Shown here: in pieces, positions 12,604 to 20,995 of the stretch
Layout of the letters: the number at the start of each line of letters is the position of its first letter
Position numbering within the stretch: position 1 is the first letter of the stretch
Assembly (NCBI GenBank): GCA_030697855.1
Contig: JAUYOU010000077.1
Span: 1-26,154 of the forward strand
Direction of reading: 5' to 3'
From: a bacterium
GTDB taxonomy: Bacteria > Patescibacteriota > Minisyncoccia > JACQLN01
Length of the DNA stretch: 26,154 bases
Position numbers and translations under genes: made by a program
Notes under the pieces: model-generated
Database searches by the model: none
The model's input: the letters and a program-made list of their open reading frames with translations, nothing else
Told to the model about the DNA's origin: nothing

Positions 12604-14001
12604 TTATAGCCTATCGCCGAACTGGTCGGCGAAGAGGAAGAAGTCGCCGAAACTGATCTTGCCATCCCAGTCGAGGTCGTATTTTTGAACCTCGGTTGTG
12701 GTGACGTCTTGGCCAAAGTGATCGGCGAAGCGGAAGAAATCTTCAAAATCTACTGTTCCATCGCCGGTAAAGTCTGGAAGTGGAAGAGAAACTACATCCC
12801 ATTCCTTATAATTTACCAGCAATTTATCGGGGTCGTACCGAACGAATTCAGTACTATCGACGATTTCCATCCGCAGTTTATGCCGGCCGTAACCGATTTC
12901 TGTATCGGTCACGGGAAAAGTGTTCGTATTACGCGCCACTACCTCGCCATCCACCTTCCACACAACACTCAACGAATGATCCGTTGGTTGCGGGGGGTTA
13001 ACAGTAAAGATGGTGGTATTCTCGCCCACATCCGAAGTAAATTCGGCTGTAGGATCAATATACTTGTATATTGTCTTAACAACATTCTCTCTGCAAACTT
13101 CGCAGAGAGAATGCATTCTTTCAATTTCTGGATGATATTTACCCATCGCACAAAACTGTTTGGGTTTATAAAGACCACCAGAAAAAGAACCCGCGCCTTC
13201 AAAAAGGCCAATCTTATCTGCATAACTAGCAGACGATGGCGTAGGAACTGGGACACTAGGAATTATCCAATGTTTCCACTTAACAGAATCTCTATTCTTT
13301 TCTGTTGTAACGTTAGGAGGCGTCTCACGGAATGGCCAAGATATTTCAATATCTTCTACACCTGGCTTTAGAGCAACCAAGCCAGAATACTCATCAGCAA
13401 GACCAGCAAAGGCATGCGTGAATTCATGAGTATTCATATCAGCAAATATTTCCTTAGTATAGAAAGTATCATGTCTTACTCTTCCCGTAGGAACAGAAGC
13501 AAAGCCTATTATAAAGGGATCATCTGATTGTCCTCCTCCAGCACTTCCCTTTTCATCTCCTATCAAAAGATCTATAACAAGCTTGTCTGATCCACCAAAG
13601 AAACTTTTGACAGTAGTATGTATTTTCTCTGTATCGTATCCAAGACCACCCCACTGTCCGAAGTAAGTCTTGGGTGTTTGCCCATAATCTATAACGGAAA
13701 GAAGAGAATCTTTTGATGGTACCCATATAGCCTGCACATTAAAATATTTTTTATATTCTTTGTACGGGCTATATTTGAACATTTCCTCTACAGCAATTCT
13801 TACATCACTAAAATATATTTCTTTTTGCGAAGCCGTGTAAGCCTCCGAAAGAAAAACTATGTTGATTCTATTACCAGTAGGACCATTGTTCATGACTGTA
13901 GTTATGACAGGTATTTCCGCCACGTCAAACGTGGTTGCTACCGCATCAAACGCGCCAAGCCAAGCCATAAGCACAGCTAAGGAGAGAATATATTTTTTCA
14001 T
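12604..14001 (-). CDS. Secreted M64-type metallopeptidase with C-terminal dockerin-like module
   Basis: The 465-residue protein begins with a signal peptide (MKKYILSLAVLMAWLGAFDAVAT). The catalytic part carries the zinc motif HEFTH (about residues 192-196) in MNTHEFTHAFAGLADEYSG, matching HExxHxxxxLxDEY of M64 (IgA-peptidase-like) peptidases, and a cysteine-containing stretch SLCEVCREN typical of the family. An Ig-like segment follows (about 320-400), then a pair of calcium-loop repeats: DFTGDGTVDFEDFFRFADHFG and DLDWDGKISFGDFFLFADQFG, a dockerin-like or free EF-hand module. The start ATG at 14001 has a perfect SD (AGGAGG, 8 bases away); a GTG two codons upstream is less likely. The promoter is at 14135-14163, so the leader contains structured element A. 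G+C rises towards the 3' end. Probably acts outside the cell on proteins; a cohesin partner is not in the window. Confidence 0.85.
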   Translation of the reverse strand: MKKYILSLAVLMAWLGAFDAVATTFDVAEIPVITTVMNNGPTGNRINIVFLSEAYTASQKEIYFSDVRIAVEEMFKYSPYKEYKKYFNVQAIWVPSKDSLLSVIDYGQTPKTYFGQWGGLGYDTEKIHTTVKSFFGGSDKLVIDLLIGDEKGSAGGGQSDDPFIIGFASVPTGRVRHDTFYTKEIFADMNTHEFTHAFAGLADEYSGLVALKPGVEDIEISWPFRETPPNVTTEKNRDSVKWKHWIIPSVPVPTPSSASYADKIGLFEGAGSFSGGLYKPKQFCAMGKYHPEIERMHSLCEVCRENVVKTIYKYIDPTAEFTSDVGENTTIFTVNPPQPTDHSLSVVWKVDGEVVARNTNTFPVTDTEIGYGRHKLRMEIVDSTEFVRYDPDKLLVNYKEWDVVSLPLPDFTGDGTVDFEDFFRFADHFGQDVTTTEVQKYDLDWDGKISFGDFFLFADQFGDRL

Positions 14002-14024
14002 TCTCACTTCCTCCTATAAAGGGG

Positions 14025-14097
14025 CTCCGTAGTAGAAATTTGGCAACTTCGGCTTTTAAGCCGAAGAATTAAGAAAAGCCAAAGTTCACTAGCGGAG
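14025..14097 (-). ncRNA. Structured element A in the metallopeptidase 5' leader
   Basis: A 73-base element folds as three nested stems: CTCCG/CGGAG at the base, AAATTTGGC with GCCAAAGTT in the middle (one mismatch), and an inner CTTCGGC/GCCGAAG hairpin. The side AATTAAGAAAA is unpaired. It matches element B at 14231-14302 closely in the conserved parts (GTAGTAGAA.TTTGGCAAC and ATTAAGAAAAGCCAAAGTTCACTAGCG). It differs in the stems with pairing kept. It lies between the predicted promoter and the SD of the metallopeptidase, ending 9 bases upstream of AGGAGG. That position would suit a cis-regulatory RNA. The strand is inferred from this context. Confidence 0.6.
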
Positions 14098-14134
14098 TAA
14101 TAGTTTTTGAAGGTACAATCGGCACTTCAATTAC

Positions 14135-14163
14135 GTTATAATAATACCACAAAAAATAGGCAA
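14135..14163 (-). promoter_or_regulatory. Probable promoter of the metallopeptidase gene
   Basis: On the minus strand -35 TTGCCT (14158-14163), a 17-base spacer and -10 TATAAC (14135-14140). The start near 14128 gives a leader of about 125 bases that includes all of element A. Confidence 0.5.
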
Positions 14164-14168
14164 AAGCA

Positions 14169-14200
14169 ATACCACCTTTTCCTGTGGAAAAAGGTGGTAT
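14169..14200 (-). terminator. Hairpin downstream of the giant surface-protein gene
   Basis: ATACCACCTTTT/AAAAGGTGGTAT is a perfect 12-bp inverted repeat with an 8-base loop. On the minus strand it is followed by TGCTTTTGCCTATTTTTTG, a moderately T-rich tail, so it probably ends the giant gene's transcript. It overlaps none of the metallopeptidase promoter. Confidence 0.55.
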
Positions 14201-14230
14201 GGACAAGTGGTAATTATCCTACCGAAGTAT

Positions 14231-14302
14231 CCCCGTAGTAGAACTTTGGCAACCCCGACACAAGGTCGGGTGATTAAGAAAAGCCAAAGTTCACTAGCGG
14301 GG
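14231..14302 (-). ncRNA. Structured element B at the end of the giant surface-protein gene
   Basis: This second copy of the 72-73 base element has a CCCCG/CGGGG basal stem, a perfect 10-bp GAACTTTGGC/GCCAAAGTTC middle stem and a CCCGAC/GTCGGG inner hairpin. Compared with element A the base pair T-A in the basal stem has become C-G and the inner stem has changed sequence while keeping pairing. The stop codon of the giant gene (14294-14296) lies inside its first arm. Being at a 3' end it could act as a processing or stability structure, or the repeat may be a DNA element with hairpin function, like REP sequences. Confidence 0.6.
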
Positions 14303-17300
14303 TATGATTTCTTTAAACGAAGGGATGCTTCTACCAATACTTATGTTTGGCATTCCGTCATTAGGATCATCGTTAGAACCTTTTTCACAAGTTAAACCAT
14401 CGGAATCTGTAACGCGGAATACAATATTCTTTGCGCCTGGTGTAGAAAACGAAGCATTTGCAGTAGAAGCATTTGTTGGCCCAGTTACTGTAACGCCATC
14501 GGCACCCGAGAAATCCCAGTTCCAAGCAGTCTTGGTGGCTCCACCACTAACTGTGGTTGTATCAGTAAACACAACTTGTTCGTCTTTAGATGGTCTCAAA
14601 GGCAAAATACTAAACGATAAAGCAGGGGCTGCGTGTTTAATTGTTGTAAAACTAGAACCATTTGCAGATGCACTTAAACGTGCAGTGTCGCTCTCCCAAA
14701 CAGTAACTTGCCAATTGTAAGTTTTATTAAAATCTAAAGTGCTTAATGGAATAGTATAAGAACTAGAAGAAGAAACTACCTGCCCAGTATCTTTAACCGT
14801 GCCTCCACCAGCTTGATCTGTTATTACAACTTGGTAAGCATACTGCGTATCACCATTAGCATCCGAAAAATTCCAACTTACTGTCCAACCAAACGGGGCC
14901 ACACAATAATTACTTGGAGCCGATGGCGAAACAGCACTAACCGATGGCGCAACATTTGGTGCAATTGTAATATCTACGTGTGCCGCACGCGAAATTCCAC
15001 CACGTTCTACAATAACTTTTGCAGTGTATGTTCCCGGAGATGTGTAATAACATGGCCAAGAAGGTGGGCCATAACTCATACTATTTTCTCCATCTTTTTT
15101 ATGTGTCCAATCGCCTGTTACTACAGTATCGGAATCTGGCCCAGATTTATTGCAATAAAATGTATAGTTATTACTTACACCAAGTATATTACTAGAAATA
15201 GAAACAGACATATTATTTCCAGAACCGGGGGAGGCTTTGCCTGCTGGACTAACTGTAAAAGAAGTAATACTTAAGCTTGCATTAACAGTAATATCTACAT
15301 AATCCGATTTTGTTTGGCTGTTAGGGCCATCACAAGTAATAGTAAACCGATATGTTCCCATTGCAGATAATATTCCGGTAGATTGCGAAACCGAGGTAGA
15401 TTCAGCCACAGATTTAGAGCCACTCCAGTTTGGACCAGTTCCACCAGAAGCTGTGCAACTTGTGGCGTTAGTTGTTCGCCAAGAAAGCGTTGCAGATGTT
15501 CCAGCATCTATTGCTATTGGTCCATCGGAACTATCGGCTTTAATGTCTACCGTTACTGGTTGCAAAACCACAAACGTAGATCTTCTTTCGGCAACTGCGC
15601 CACCACGTTCTACAATAACTTTCGCTGTGTATGTTCCGGGTGTTGTGTAATTGCACGCATCCACTGCGGTTTTACCCATCGTAGAAGCAGAAACCCCATC
15701 GTACTTTGCTGCGTACCCTGATGTGATATTTGTTCCAGCATCTGAACGGTTACAATAGAACGTAAAGTTACTAGGACTTGTAATATTAGATGTTATAGCG
15801 GCACTAATATCTACTCCATTAACAGGTGCAGGTGCATTGCCTGGGCTTGGGTTAAGAATCAATGGATCTGTAATTGTTAATGAAGGCGAAGAAACAATGA
15901 CTGTGCATGTTTCTGTTTGTACACTTCCACTTCTAACAACAACATTATATGTTCCTGATGCATTAAATTTAGTTGTGAAATTAGAACCATTTCCAGAAGA
16001 TGGAGATCCTCCAGCAGCTGTCCAATTATAACCCGATGTAATACTGCCACCTACGGCAGTAAATATTATATTTTGACCCGTAAGTGAGCTAGAAGAAAAA
16101 GGAGAACAAGATAAACTAGGTTGAGAATTAACCCTAATATAAGCACTTGTTCCAACAGATGTACTTGTTACTAAAGAATTACCATAAACATCTGTGTATC
16201 CAGCATTTATATTTCCCGTTCCAACACTTTCCCCAGTTATTAAACCTTTCTGGTTTGAATTATTTACAGTAACAACTGTACTAATTCCAGAACCCCAGCC
16301 TGCACTGTTTGTAACATTTTGAACATTAGTTGTATTAGACAATCCATAAGGGTAATACTCTGTAACTAGCTGTCTTGTATCATCAACTGCTATGTCTATA
16401 CGTGAAGAACTAGAAGACGAAGGGAGAATTTTAATCGCTGGCGCATAAACTGTAACAGAATTAGAACAATTTACTGTTCTTGTTTGCGAACCAGAAGTTA
16501 CTGTAACATTACCTATTTTTGTTCCTGCTGTAGAATAACCAGTAATAATAACCAACGATCCGCTGGCACCTGATAACGGAGTTGAACCACCCCAAGAATA
16601 TGAATATGTTCCGTTACCACCACTTGCTACTGCTCCCCAAGTTGCTCGTTCACCAACTGTGGCAATACTTTTATCTACCGTACAAGAGGCAGAAAGATTT
16701 GGTAACGAAACAGAAACAGGAATAATCTGCTGAACCGCCGAAGCCGATCCGCGTTCTATAATAACTTTGGCATTGTAATTACATGTTCCCGAAGCACAAG
16801 TATATTGATGAGTTGTAGATTGTGGATTTGTGTTTACTCCAACACACCTGTATCCGTTTGCGTTTGTAGCACAATTCCCCGGAGTAATTTGTGGCAATGC
16901 TCCGCAGAAAGCTTCTATACCAGCCACACTTGTTCCGTTATAACCACAATTCCACCAATAATTATAATTTATTGTTCCAATCGCCTGCCCCGTAACACTA
17001 GAAGAAAAAGTTGTGTCTACCGGAGAATTTCCAGAAGTTGGTGAAACAGAAAAGTTAACACCTAACGATGGGGCCGCAACATTTACAGTAACGCTATCGG
17101 TTGCAGATGTTCCGCCAGCGCCAGTACAGCTTAATGTATAAGTTCGTGATTGTGTTAAGTTTCCAGTCGATTGACCACTACTATTAGAAGTCCCCGTCCA
17201 ACCACCAATAGAAACCGAGCAAGAATTTGCATTTGTAGAAGACCACTTTAAATATGCCGCTGTGTTGTAACTAATACTAACCGAACTACCAAAACCACCA

Positions 17301-19081
17301 TTAGGATTATCGGAAACAGTAAGATTAGCAGTTGGAGATGGTGGCTGTGAAACATTAACAGTAACAGTATTTGAAGCAGAACCACCTGCACCAGTACAAT
17401 TTAATGTATATGTTGTTCCTGTGGTTAAATTACCTGTAGATTGTGAACCAGATGTTCCTGTTAAACCACTTGGTGAAATAGAACAAGATGAAGCATTTGT
17501 AGAAGACCAAGTTAAAGTAGCTGAAGCATTATAAGAAATAGTTATTGGTCCATCAGAATTGTTAGCTTTAATATCTGCAGTTGGAACTGGTGGAGAAACA
17601 TTAACCGTTATGGAATCCGAAACGGATCCACCACCATTTGAACAACTCAAAGTATAAGTTTGAGCAGAAGTTAAATTACCCGTCGATTGCGAACCGGAAG
17701 AAGATTTAGGACCAGACCACGCACCCGAAGCTATACAACCAGAAGAAGCATTAGTAGATGACCAAGATATACTAGCAGAAGAATTATAAGCAACAGTTAT
17801 TGCACTATCAGAATTATTAGCTTTAACGTCGGCAGTTGTTTGAGGAACGCTATTAACAGTAACGGAATCGGAGGTACTACCACCAGAATTAGAACAAGAA
17901 AGTGTCCATGTTCTATTATTATTTCCTAAACTTCCTATTTGTGTACCGCCAGAAGTAGTCCCAACACCGCTACCATTAAGAGTACAAGAACTTGCTCCAG
18001 AAGAAGTCCAGTTTACCCAAATAGAAGCCATTGGCCAAGCGGTCAACGGACCATCAACATATGGACCACTGTTGCCACTAGAAGAAACTTTAATATTTAC
18101 ATTTGTTGGCGGAGGCATAGTTACAGTTAAAGTTGCGGAACTAGAATTAGATCCACCAGAACCAGAACAGGATATTGTATATGATGTAGTTGAATTTGGA
18201 CGAACCGTTGTAGCTCCAAACATATTTGGTTGAACACCTCCAACATTGGTAACACTGCAACTAGAAGAATTGGAAGAAGACCAACTCAACGTAGCAGCAG
18301 AGCCTTGAGTAATAGACGTCGGGCTAACAGAAATGGAAACAGTTGGTGCTGGTGGGTTAACATTAACTGTTACAGAACTAGAAGCACTACCACCAGAATT
18401 TGAGCAACTTATAGAATAAGTTTGGCCAGAAGTTAAATTACCTGTTGATTGTGAGCCTGAGGTTCCTTTTGAACCAGACCATGCACCCGAAGCACTGCAT
18501 GAACTAGCACCGGAAGACGACCAAGAAATAGTAGACGAAGTGTTGTAAGAAATTGTTGAAGGGCTCGCCGAAATAGAAACTGTCGGCGGAGCTACATAAC
18601 AAGCTTGAGTATTACAAGAAACGGTTTGTGTAGACGAACCAGTACAATAATTCGTTCCTCCGCAAGAAGCTGTTCCTTGGCAAGTTCTTGATTGTGTTTT
18701 GGTTCCCCCACCACAACTTTGTGTACAACTACTAGAATCGGTCCAACCACTCCAAGTAGCATTTGTTGGTGAACAACTTGGTGCAGAGTTACAAGCACCA
18801 TTAGAACACCCGTAAGTACAGTTTTGTATAAGCGTAGTACTACAGCTTTTAAATCTATATCTACGCTGACTCCCCGAACAATAGTATCCTGCCGAACTAG
18901 TGCAATGCTTAGTAGCTAATAATTGGTATTTAGGGCTTTCTTCGTTTGCAACTTCTTGAGCCGTTGCTTGGCCAGAAAAAAATATAAAAGCCGAAGCTAA
19001 AACAGCTACAGTAAAAATTAAATAAGGCGCTAACTTTGCGAGTTTGATATTTTTAAAATTTATTCTAAAAAAATTCTTCAT
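14294..19081 (-). CDS. Giant cysteine-rich surface protein (1595 aa) with TSP1, Ig-like and PKD-like repeats
   Basis: The largest gene of the window. A hydrophobic signal/anchor segment (about residues 19-40) leads into a cysteine-rich region with a thrombospondin type 1 repeat (WSGWTDSSSCTQSCGGGTKTQSRTC, about 110-134). Six Ig-like modules follow at about 165-242, 245-321, 325-411, 413-496, 498-577 and 580-669, each with two cysteines and most with SQSTGNLT..TY.L.C. A seventh lies near residue 1150. Between and after them are PKD/fibronectin-like domains, including YTSPGTYTAKVIVERGG repeated and a final PKD-like AWNWDFSGADG. No C-terminal anchor is seen. The protein is likely exported, disulfide-rich and involved in attachment to a host cell or surface; that role is inference. 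No SD is visible. It forms a unit with the two exported proteins upstream. Confidence 0.88.
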   Translation of the reverse strand: MKNFFRINFKNIKLAKLAPYLIFTVAVLASAFIFFSGQATAQEVANEESPKYQLLATKHCTSSAGYYCSGSQRRYRFKSCSTTLIQNCTYGCSNGACNSAPSCSPTNATWSGWTDSSSCTQSCGGGTKTQSRTCQGTASCGGTNYCTGSSTQTVSCNTQACYVAPPTVSISASPSTISYNTSSTISWSSSGASSCSASGAWSGSKGTSGSQSTGNLTSGQTYSISCSNSGGSASSSVTVNVNPPAPTVSISVSPTSITQGSAATLSWSSSNSSSCSVTNVGGVQPNMFGATTVRPNSTTSYTISCSGSGGSNSSSATLTVTMPPPTNVNIKVSSSGNSGPYVDGPLTAWPMASIWVNWTSSGASSCTLNGSGVGTTSGGTQIGSLGNNNRTWTLSCSNSGGSTSDSVTVNSVPQTTADVKANNSDSAITVAYNSSASISWSSTNASSGCIASGAWSGPKSSSGSQSTGNLTSAQTYTLSCSNGGGSVSDSITVNVSPPVPTADIKANNSDGPITISYNASATLTWSSTNASSCSISPSGLTGTSGSQSTGNLTTGTTYTLNCTGAGGSASNTVTVNVSQPPSPTANLTVSDNPNGGFGSSVSISYNTAAYLKWSSTNANSCSVSIGGWTGTSNSSGQSTGNLTQSRTYTLSCTGAGGTSATDSVTVNVAAPSLGVNFSVSPTSGNSPVDTTFSSSVTGQAIGTINYNYWWNCGYNGTSVAGIEAFCGALPQITPGNCATNANGYRCVGVNTNPQSTTHQYTCASGTCNYNAKVIIERGSASAVQQIIPVSVSLPNLSASCTVDKSIATVGERATWGAVASGGNGTYSYSWGGSTPLSGASGSLVIITGYSTAGTKIGNVTVTSGSQTRTVNCSNSVTVYAPAIKILPSSSSSSRIDIAVDDTRQLVTEYYPYGLSNTTNVQNVTNSAGWGSGISTVVTVNNSNQKGLITGESVGTGNINAGYTDVYGNSLVTSTSVGTSAYIRVNSQPSLSCSPFSSSSLTGQNIIFTAVGGSITSGYNWTAAGGSPSSGNGSNFTTKFNASGTYNVVVRSGSVQTETCTVIVSSPSLTITDPLILNPSPGNAPAPVNGVDISAAITSNITSPSNFTFYCNRSDAGTNITSGYAAKYDGVSASTMGKTAVDACNYTTPGTYTAKVIVERGGAVAERRSTFVVLQPVTVDIKADSSDGPIAIDAGTSATLSWRTTNATSCTASGGTGPNWSGSKSVAESTSVSQSTGILSAMGTYRFTITCDGPNSQTKSDYVDITVNASLSITSFTVSPAGKASPGSGNNMSVSISSNILGVSNNYTFYCNKSGPDSDTVVTGDWTHKKDGENSMSYGPPSWPCYYTSPGTYTAKVIVERGGISRAAHVDITIAPNVAPSVSAVSPSAPSNYCVAPFGWTVSWNFSDANGDTQYAYQVVITDQAGGGTVKDTGQVVSSSSSYTIPLSTLDFNKTYNWQVTVWESDTARLSASANGSSFTTIKHAAPALSFSILPLRPSKDEQVVFTDTTTVSGGATKTAWNWDFSGADGVTVTGPTNASTANASFSTPGAKNIVFRVTDSDGLTCEKGSNDDPNDGMPNISIGRSIPSFKEIIPR
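17075..18589 (-). repeat. Coding Ig-like repeat array (six modules)
   Basis: Six consecutive modules of about 78-90 codons encode the Ig-like domains of the giant protein. Modules 1, 4, 5 and 6 are most alike and also match a module at about 23481-23720 on the opposite strand in the 858-residue protein gene. Such near-identical coding repeats in inverted orientation 5-6 kb apart could recombine. Confidence 0.75.
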
Positions 19082-19087
19082 AAAAAA

Positions 19088-19504
19088 TTATTTAATCTTT
19101 TCTATATTAGCCGCGTAAAGCATACCTATAGATTTTTGAGCATCTATAAAGTTTATTCTAACCTTTGTATCCTTTTTTAAAATAGAATCTTTTTTCCCAT
19201 CCCACATAGTTTCTGGGAAAGTAGCCACAGTATATTCTTTAGAATCACTCCCTGCTAAAACAAAAGTATTAGCTTTAGTGTCTATAGAACTAATAACACC
19301 TTCAACTTCTTTAATGGTTTGATCTATTAACTTAACCTCTGTACTTTTAGTATTAGAGTCGGGACTACCACTAGAAAAAATAAAATAAAAAGCGGCACCG
19401 ATTAAAACAACGGCACCGATTACTAAAATAATCTTTTCTTTTGTTTTGCTAGTAACAGTATCGTAAGGATCTATTACTGGCCCTTTTTGTGAATCGTAAT
19501 CCAT
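19088..19504 (-). CDS. Membrane-anchored protein of unknown function (138 aa)
   Basis: I do not recognise a named family with certainty. A polar N-terminus (DYDSQKGPVIDPYDTVTSKTKEK) is followed by one membrane segment (about residues 25-43) and a soluble extracytoplasmic domain. That domain, with VEGVISSIDTKANTFVLAG and DTKVRINFID, looks like a small beta-barrel of the DUF5666/OB type: V.G.I..ID....F.L...... is typical of those. It starts 87 bases after the SIMPL gene and ends 6 bases before the giant gene, in one direction, so the three are probably co-transcribed. A role in envelope assembly or export of the giant protein is possible but unproven. No SD. Confidence 0.65.
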   Translation of the reverse strand: MDYDSQKGPVIDPYDTVTSKTKEKIILVIGAVVLIGAAFYFIFSSGSPDSNTKSTEVKLIDQTIKEVEGVISSIDTKANTFVLAGSDSKEYTVATFPETMWDGKKDSILKKDTKVRINFIDAQKSIGMLYAANIEKIK

Positions 19505-19591
19505 AAGTTTTCGCTAATATGACTAATTGATACGAATATACTAATAAGAATTTATTCGCCATATTAGCCTTGATTAGCTATATTGGCGAGA

Positions 19592-20374
19592 CTAGTGTAT
19601 TTCAAAAACAACACTTACACTAACAGTAACCTCTTGGCTACCAGCTTGAACATCGGGCATTCCACCGCCACCACCCATACCCGAAGCTATACCATAAGCC
19701 TTTTCGTAAAATATTGGAGGTTGACCATTATAAGATTCGGAAAAAGTTGCAACTCTGCCTAAGCGAACACCTGTAAGCTTAGCCATTTCTTTTGCTTTAA
19801 CCTTGGCTTTATCGAAAGCCATTTTTCTGGCCTCTGCTTTAAACTTTTCGGGATCGTCCACAAAAAAATCTACACCTTGAACTTGATTAGCACCACGAGC
19901 AACTGTTCCAGTAACAATCTCGCCTACTTTTTTAAGGTCGCGAACTTTAATTTCCGCTGATTGAGAAACAGAAAAACCAGCAGCTTCTTGCCTGCCGTTT
20001 ACATAATCGTACCTTGGGTAAAGATTATAATAAGTAGTTTTAATGTCTTTAGCTTCTACACCTAAACCTTTTACGTAATCGATTACCTTATTCATACTTT
20101 CTGTATTTCTTTTCTGAACTTCATCTGCAGTTTTTCCGTCGGTAACAACGCTAATACTTATTTTAGCCGTATCAGGGGTAACGGTTATTTTACCATCGGC
20201 ATTAACAGTTATGGTTTTAATGTCTTTAGCTACTGGGCTTACCCAACCAAAACGTGAAAGTAGATCCCAAAAACCATTTAATGCAACAACTAAAAGCAGA
20301 ATAGTTAATATTCCGGCAATGTTTTGAGTTATACGATTTTCGAGTGAAAGTAATTGTTTTATTTTATTTAACAT
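19592..20374 (-). CDS. SIMPL-domain (DUF541) exported protein
   Basis: This 260-residue protein has an N-terminal membrane segment (about residues 17-38) and an extracytoplasmic SIMPL/DUF541 domain. Diagnostic parts are ITVNADGKITVTPDTAKISISV, the VQKRNTESMNKVIDYVKGLGVEAKDIKT helix-turn and YYNLYPRYDY, then KAEARKMAFDKAKVKAKEMAKLTGVRLG and a final QEVTVSVSVVFEI strand. SIMPL proteins form oligomeric envelope assemblies of largely unknown function (YggE and BP26 are relatives). A glycine-rich loop (GMGGGGGM) precedes the last strand. It is the first gene of the exported-protein unit with the 138-residue protein and the giant protein, divergent from the small plus-strand gene at 20462. No SD is seen. 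Confidence 0.9.
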   Translation of the reverse strand: MLNKIKQLLSLENRITQNIAGILTILLLVVALNGFWDLLSRFGWVSPVAKDIKTITVNADGKITVTPDTAKISISVVTDGKTADEVQKRNTESMNKVIDYVKGLGVEAKDIKTTYYNLYPRYDYVNGRQEAAGFSVSQSAEIKVRDLKKVGEIVTGTVARGANQVQGVDFFVDDPEKFKAEARKMAFDKAKVKAKEMAKLTGVRLGRVATFSESYNGQPPIFYEKAYGIASGMGGGGGMPDVQAGSQEVTVSVSVVFEIH

Positions 20375-20410
20375 TTATTTTTTATTTATATTTAAGAAGA
20401 AAAATAACAA

Positions 20411-20447
20411 AAGACAGGTGTTACCTATATATAGTATAATTGTAACA
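20411..20447 (+). promoter_or_regulatory. Promoter with flanking dyad for the 136-residue gene
   Basis: A perfect -10 TATAAT (20435-20440) lies 18 bases after a weak -35 AAGACA (20411-20416). The -10 is bracketed by TGTTAC (20419-20424) and GTAACA (20442-20447), a dyad that could bind a regulator. The leader is about 15 bases. Confidence 0.5.
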
Positions 20448-20461
20448 GATAATAATAAGCT

Positions 20462-20872
20462 ATGTTTAAACTACTCTTTTACACAGCCCTAATTGGCGGA
20501 AGCACTTATGTAGCGGCAAACATTTTGCCCAATACATACAAAGAAACTATTTTAAACAAAACAGGCCTTGGAAAAATCCAAGGCGAAAGTTTTGCTTTGT
20601 TTAATCCCGCGGGCGAACGCGCAAAATTAATAAGCGATTTAAGAGAAAATATTTCCGCAATGGAAAGTTATTCTAAGGGCGATGAAGCAATTGCACCCGC
20701 CATTGAACAATCAAAAGATTTGCTTGCCGAACTAGAAAAACTAAACCCAAAAACTGGTGTGGTAACTGGTGTTATTGGAAAAATTCTTGGAGTTACGCCT
20801 CCTAAAGAAACTGTGAGTGCTGCGAGCATAGCCGAATTAACTGCCGAACAAAAAGCTCAAATCTGCCAATAG
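20462..20872 (+). CDS. Small exported or anchored protein of unknown function (136 aa)
   Basis: I do not recognise this protein. The N-terminus MFKLLFYTALIGGSTYVAANILP is a short hydrophobic segment consistent with a signal or membrane anchor. The rest is soluble, charged and helical (ERAKLISDLRENISAMESYS and EQSKDLLAELEKLNPKTG), ending with a conserved-looking SIAELTAEQKAQICQ. A stretch VTGVIGKILGV lies between. It is divergently transcribed from the SIMPL gene and no terminator follows on the plus strand. Gene sense, codon use and AT content are like those of the core-type genes. No SD is visible. It may be a small envelope helical protein. Confidence 0.75.
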   Translation: MFKLLFYTALIGGSTYVAANILPNTYKETILNKTGLGKIQGESFALFNPAGERAKLISDLRENISAMESYSKGDEAIAPAIEQSKDLLAELEKLNPKTGVVTGVIGKILGVTPPKETVSAASIAELTAEQKAQICQ

Positions 20873-20944
20873 ATTTTTTCCTTAGGGTAATCCATCGTTA
20901 TCACTCGGGATATTTTGTTTTTTATTTTAATATATTTCTGTAAA

Positions 20945-20978
20945 CAAAATAAAAAACCCTCCGATATAAACCGGAGGG
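20945..20978 (-). terminator. Intrinsic terminator of the lipoprotein gene
   Basis: On the minus strand CCCTCCG-GTTTATAT-CGGAGGG (7-bp stem, 20957-20978) is followed by TTTTTTATTTTG. It lies after the stop of the lipoprotein at 20996. Confidence 0.9.
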
Positions 20979-20995
20979 GTTTGTGTATAGAAAAC

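Noticed and set aside
13083..13113. Perfect 12-bp inverted repeat inside the metallopeptidase gene
   Set aside because: It encodes the family-typical SLCEVCREN stretch and may be chance. No regulatory context.
12685..13371. Long plus-strand frame (228 codons) opposite the metallopeptidase gene
   Set aside because: It lies antisense within a well-supported M64 gene that has signal peptide, zinc motif and SD. The frame has no recognisable domain and no SD.
14131..14337. Minus-strand frame of 68 codons over the structured elements
   Set aside because: It runs over element B, the hairpin and the end of the giant gene in another frame. The composition is low-information.
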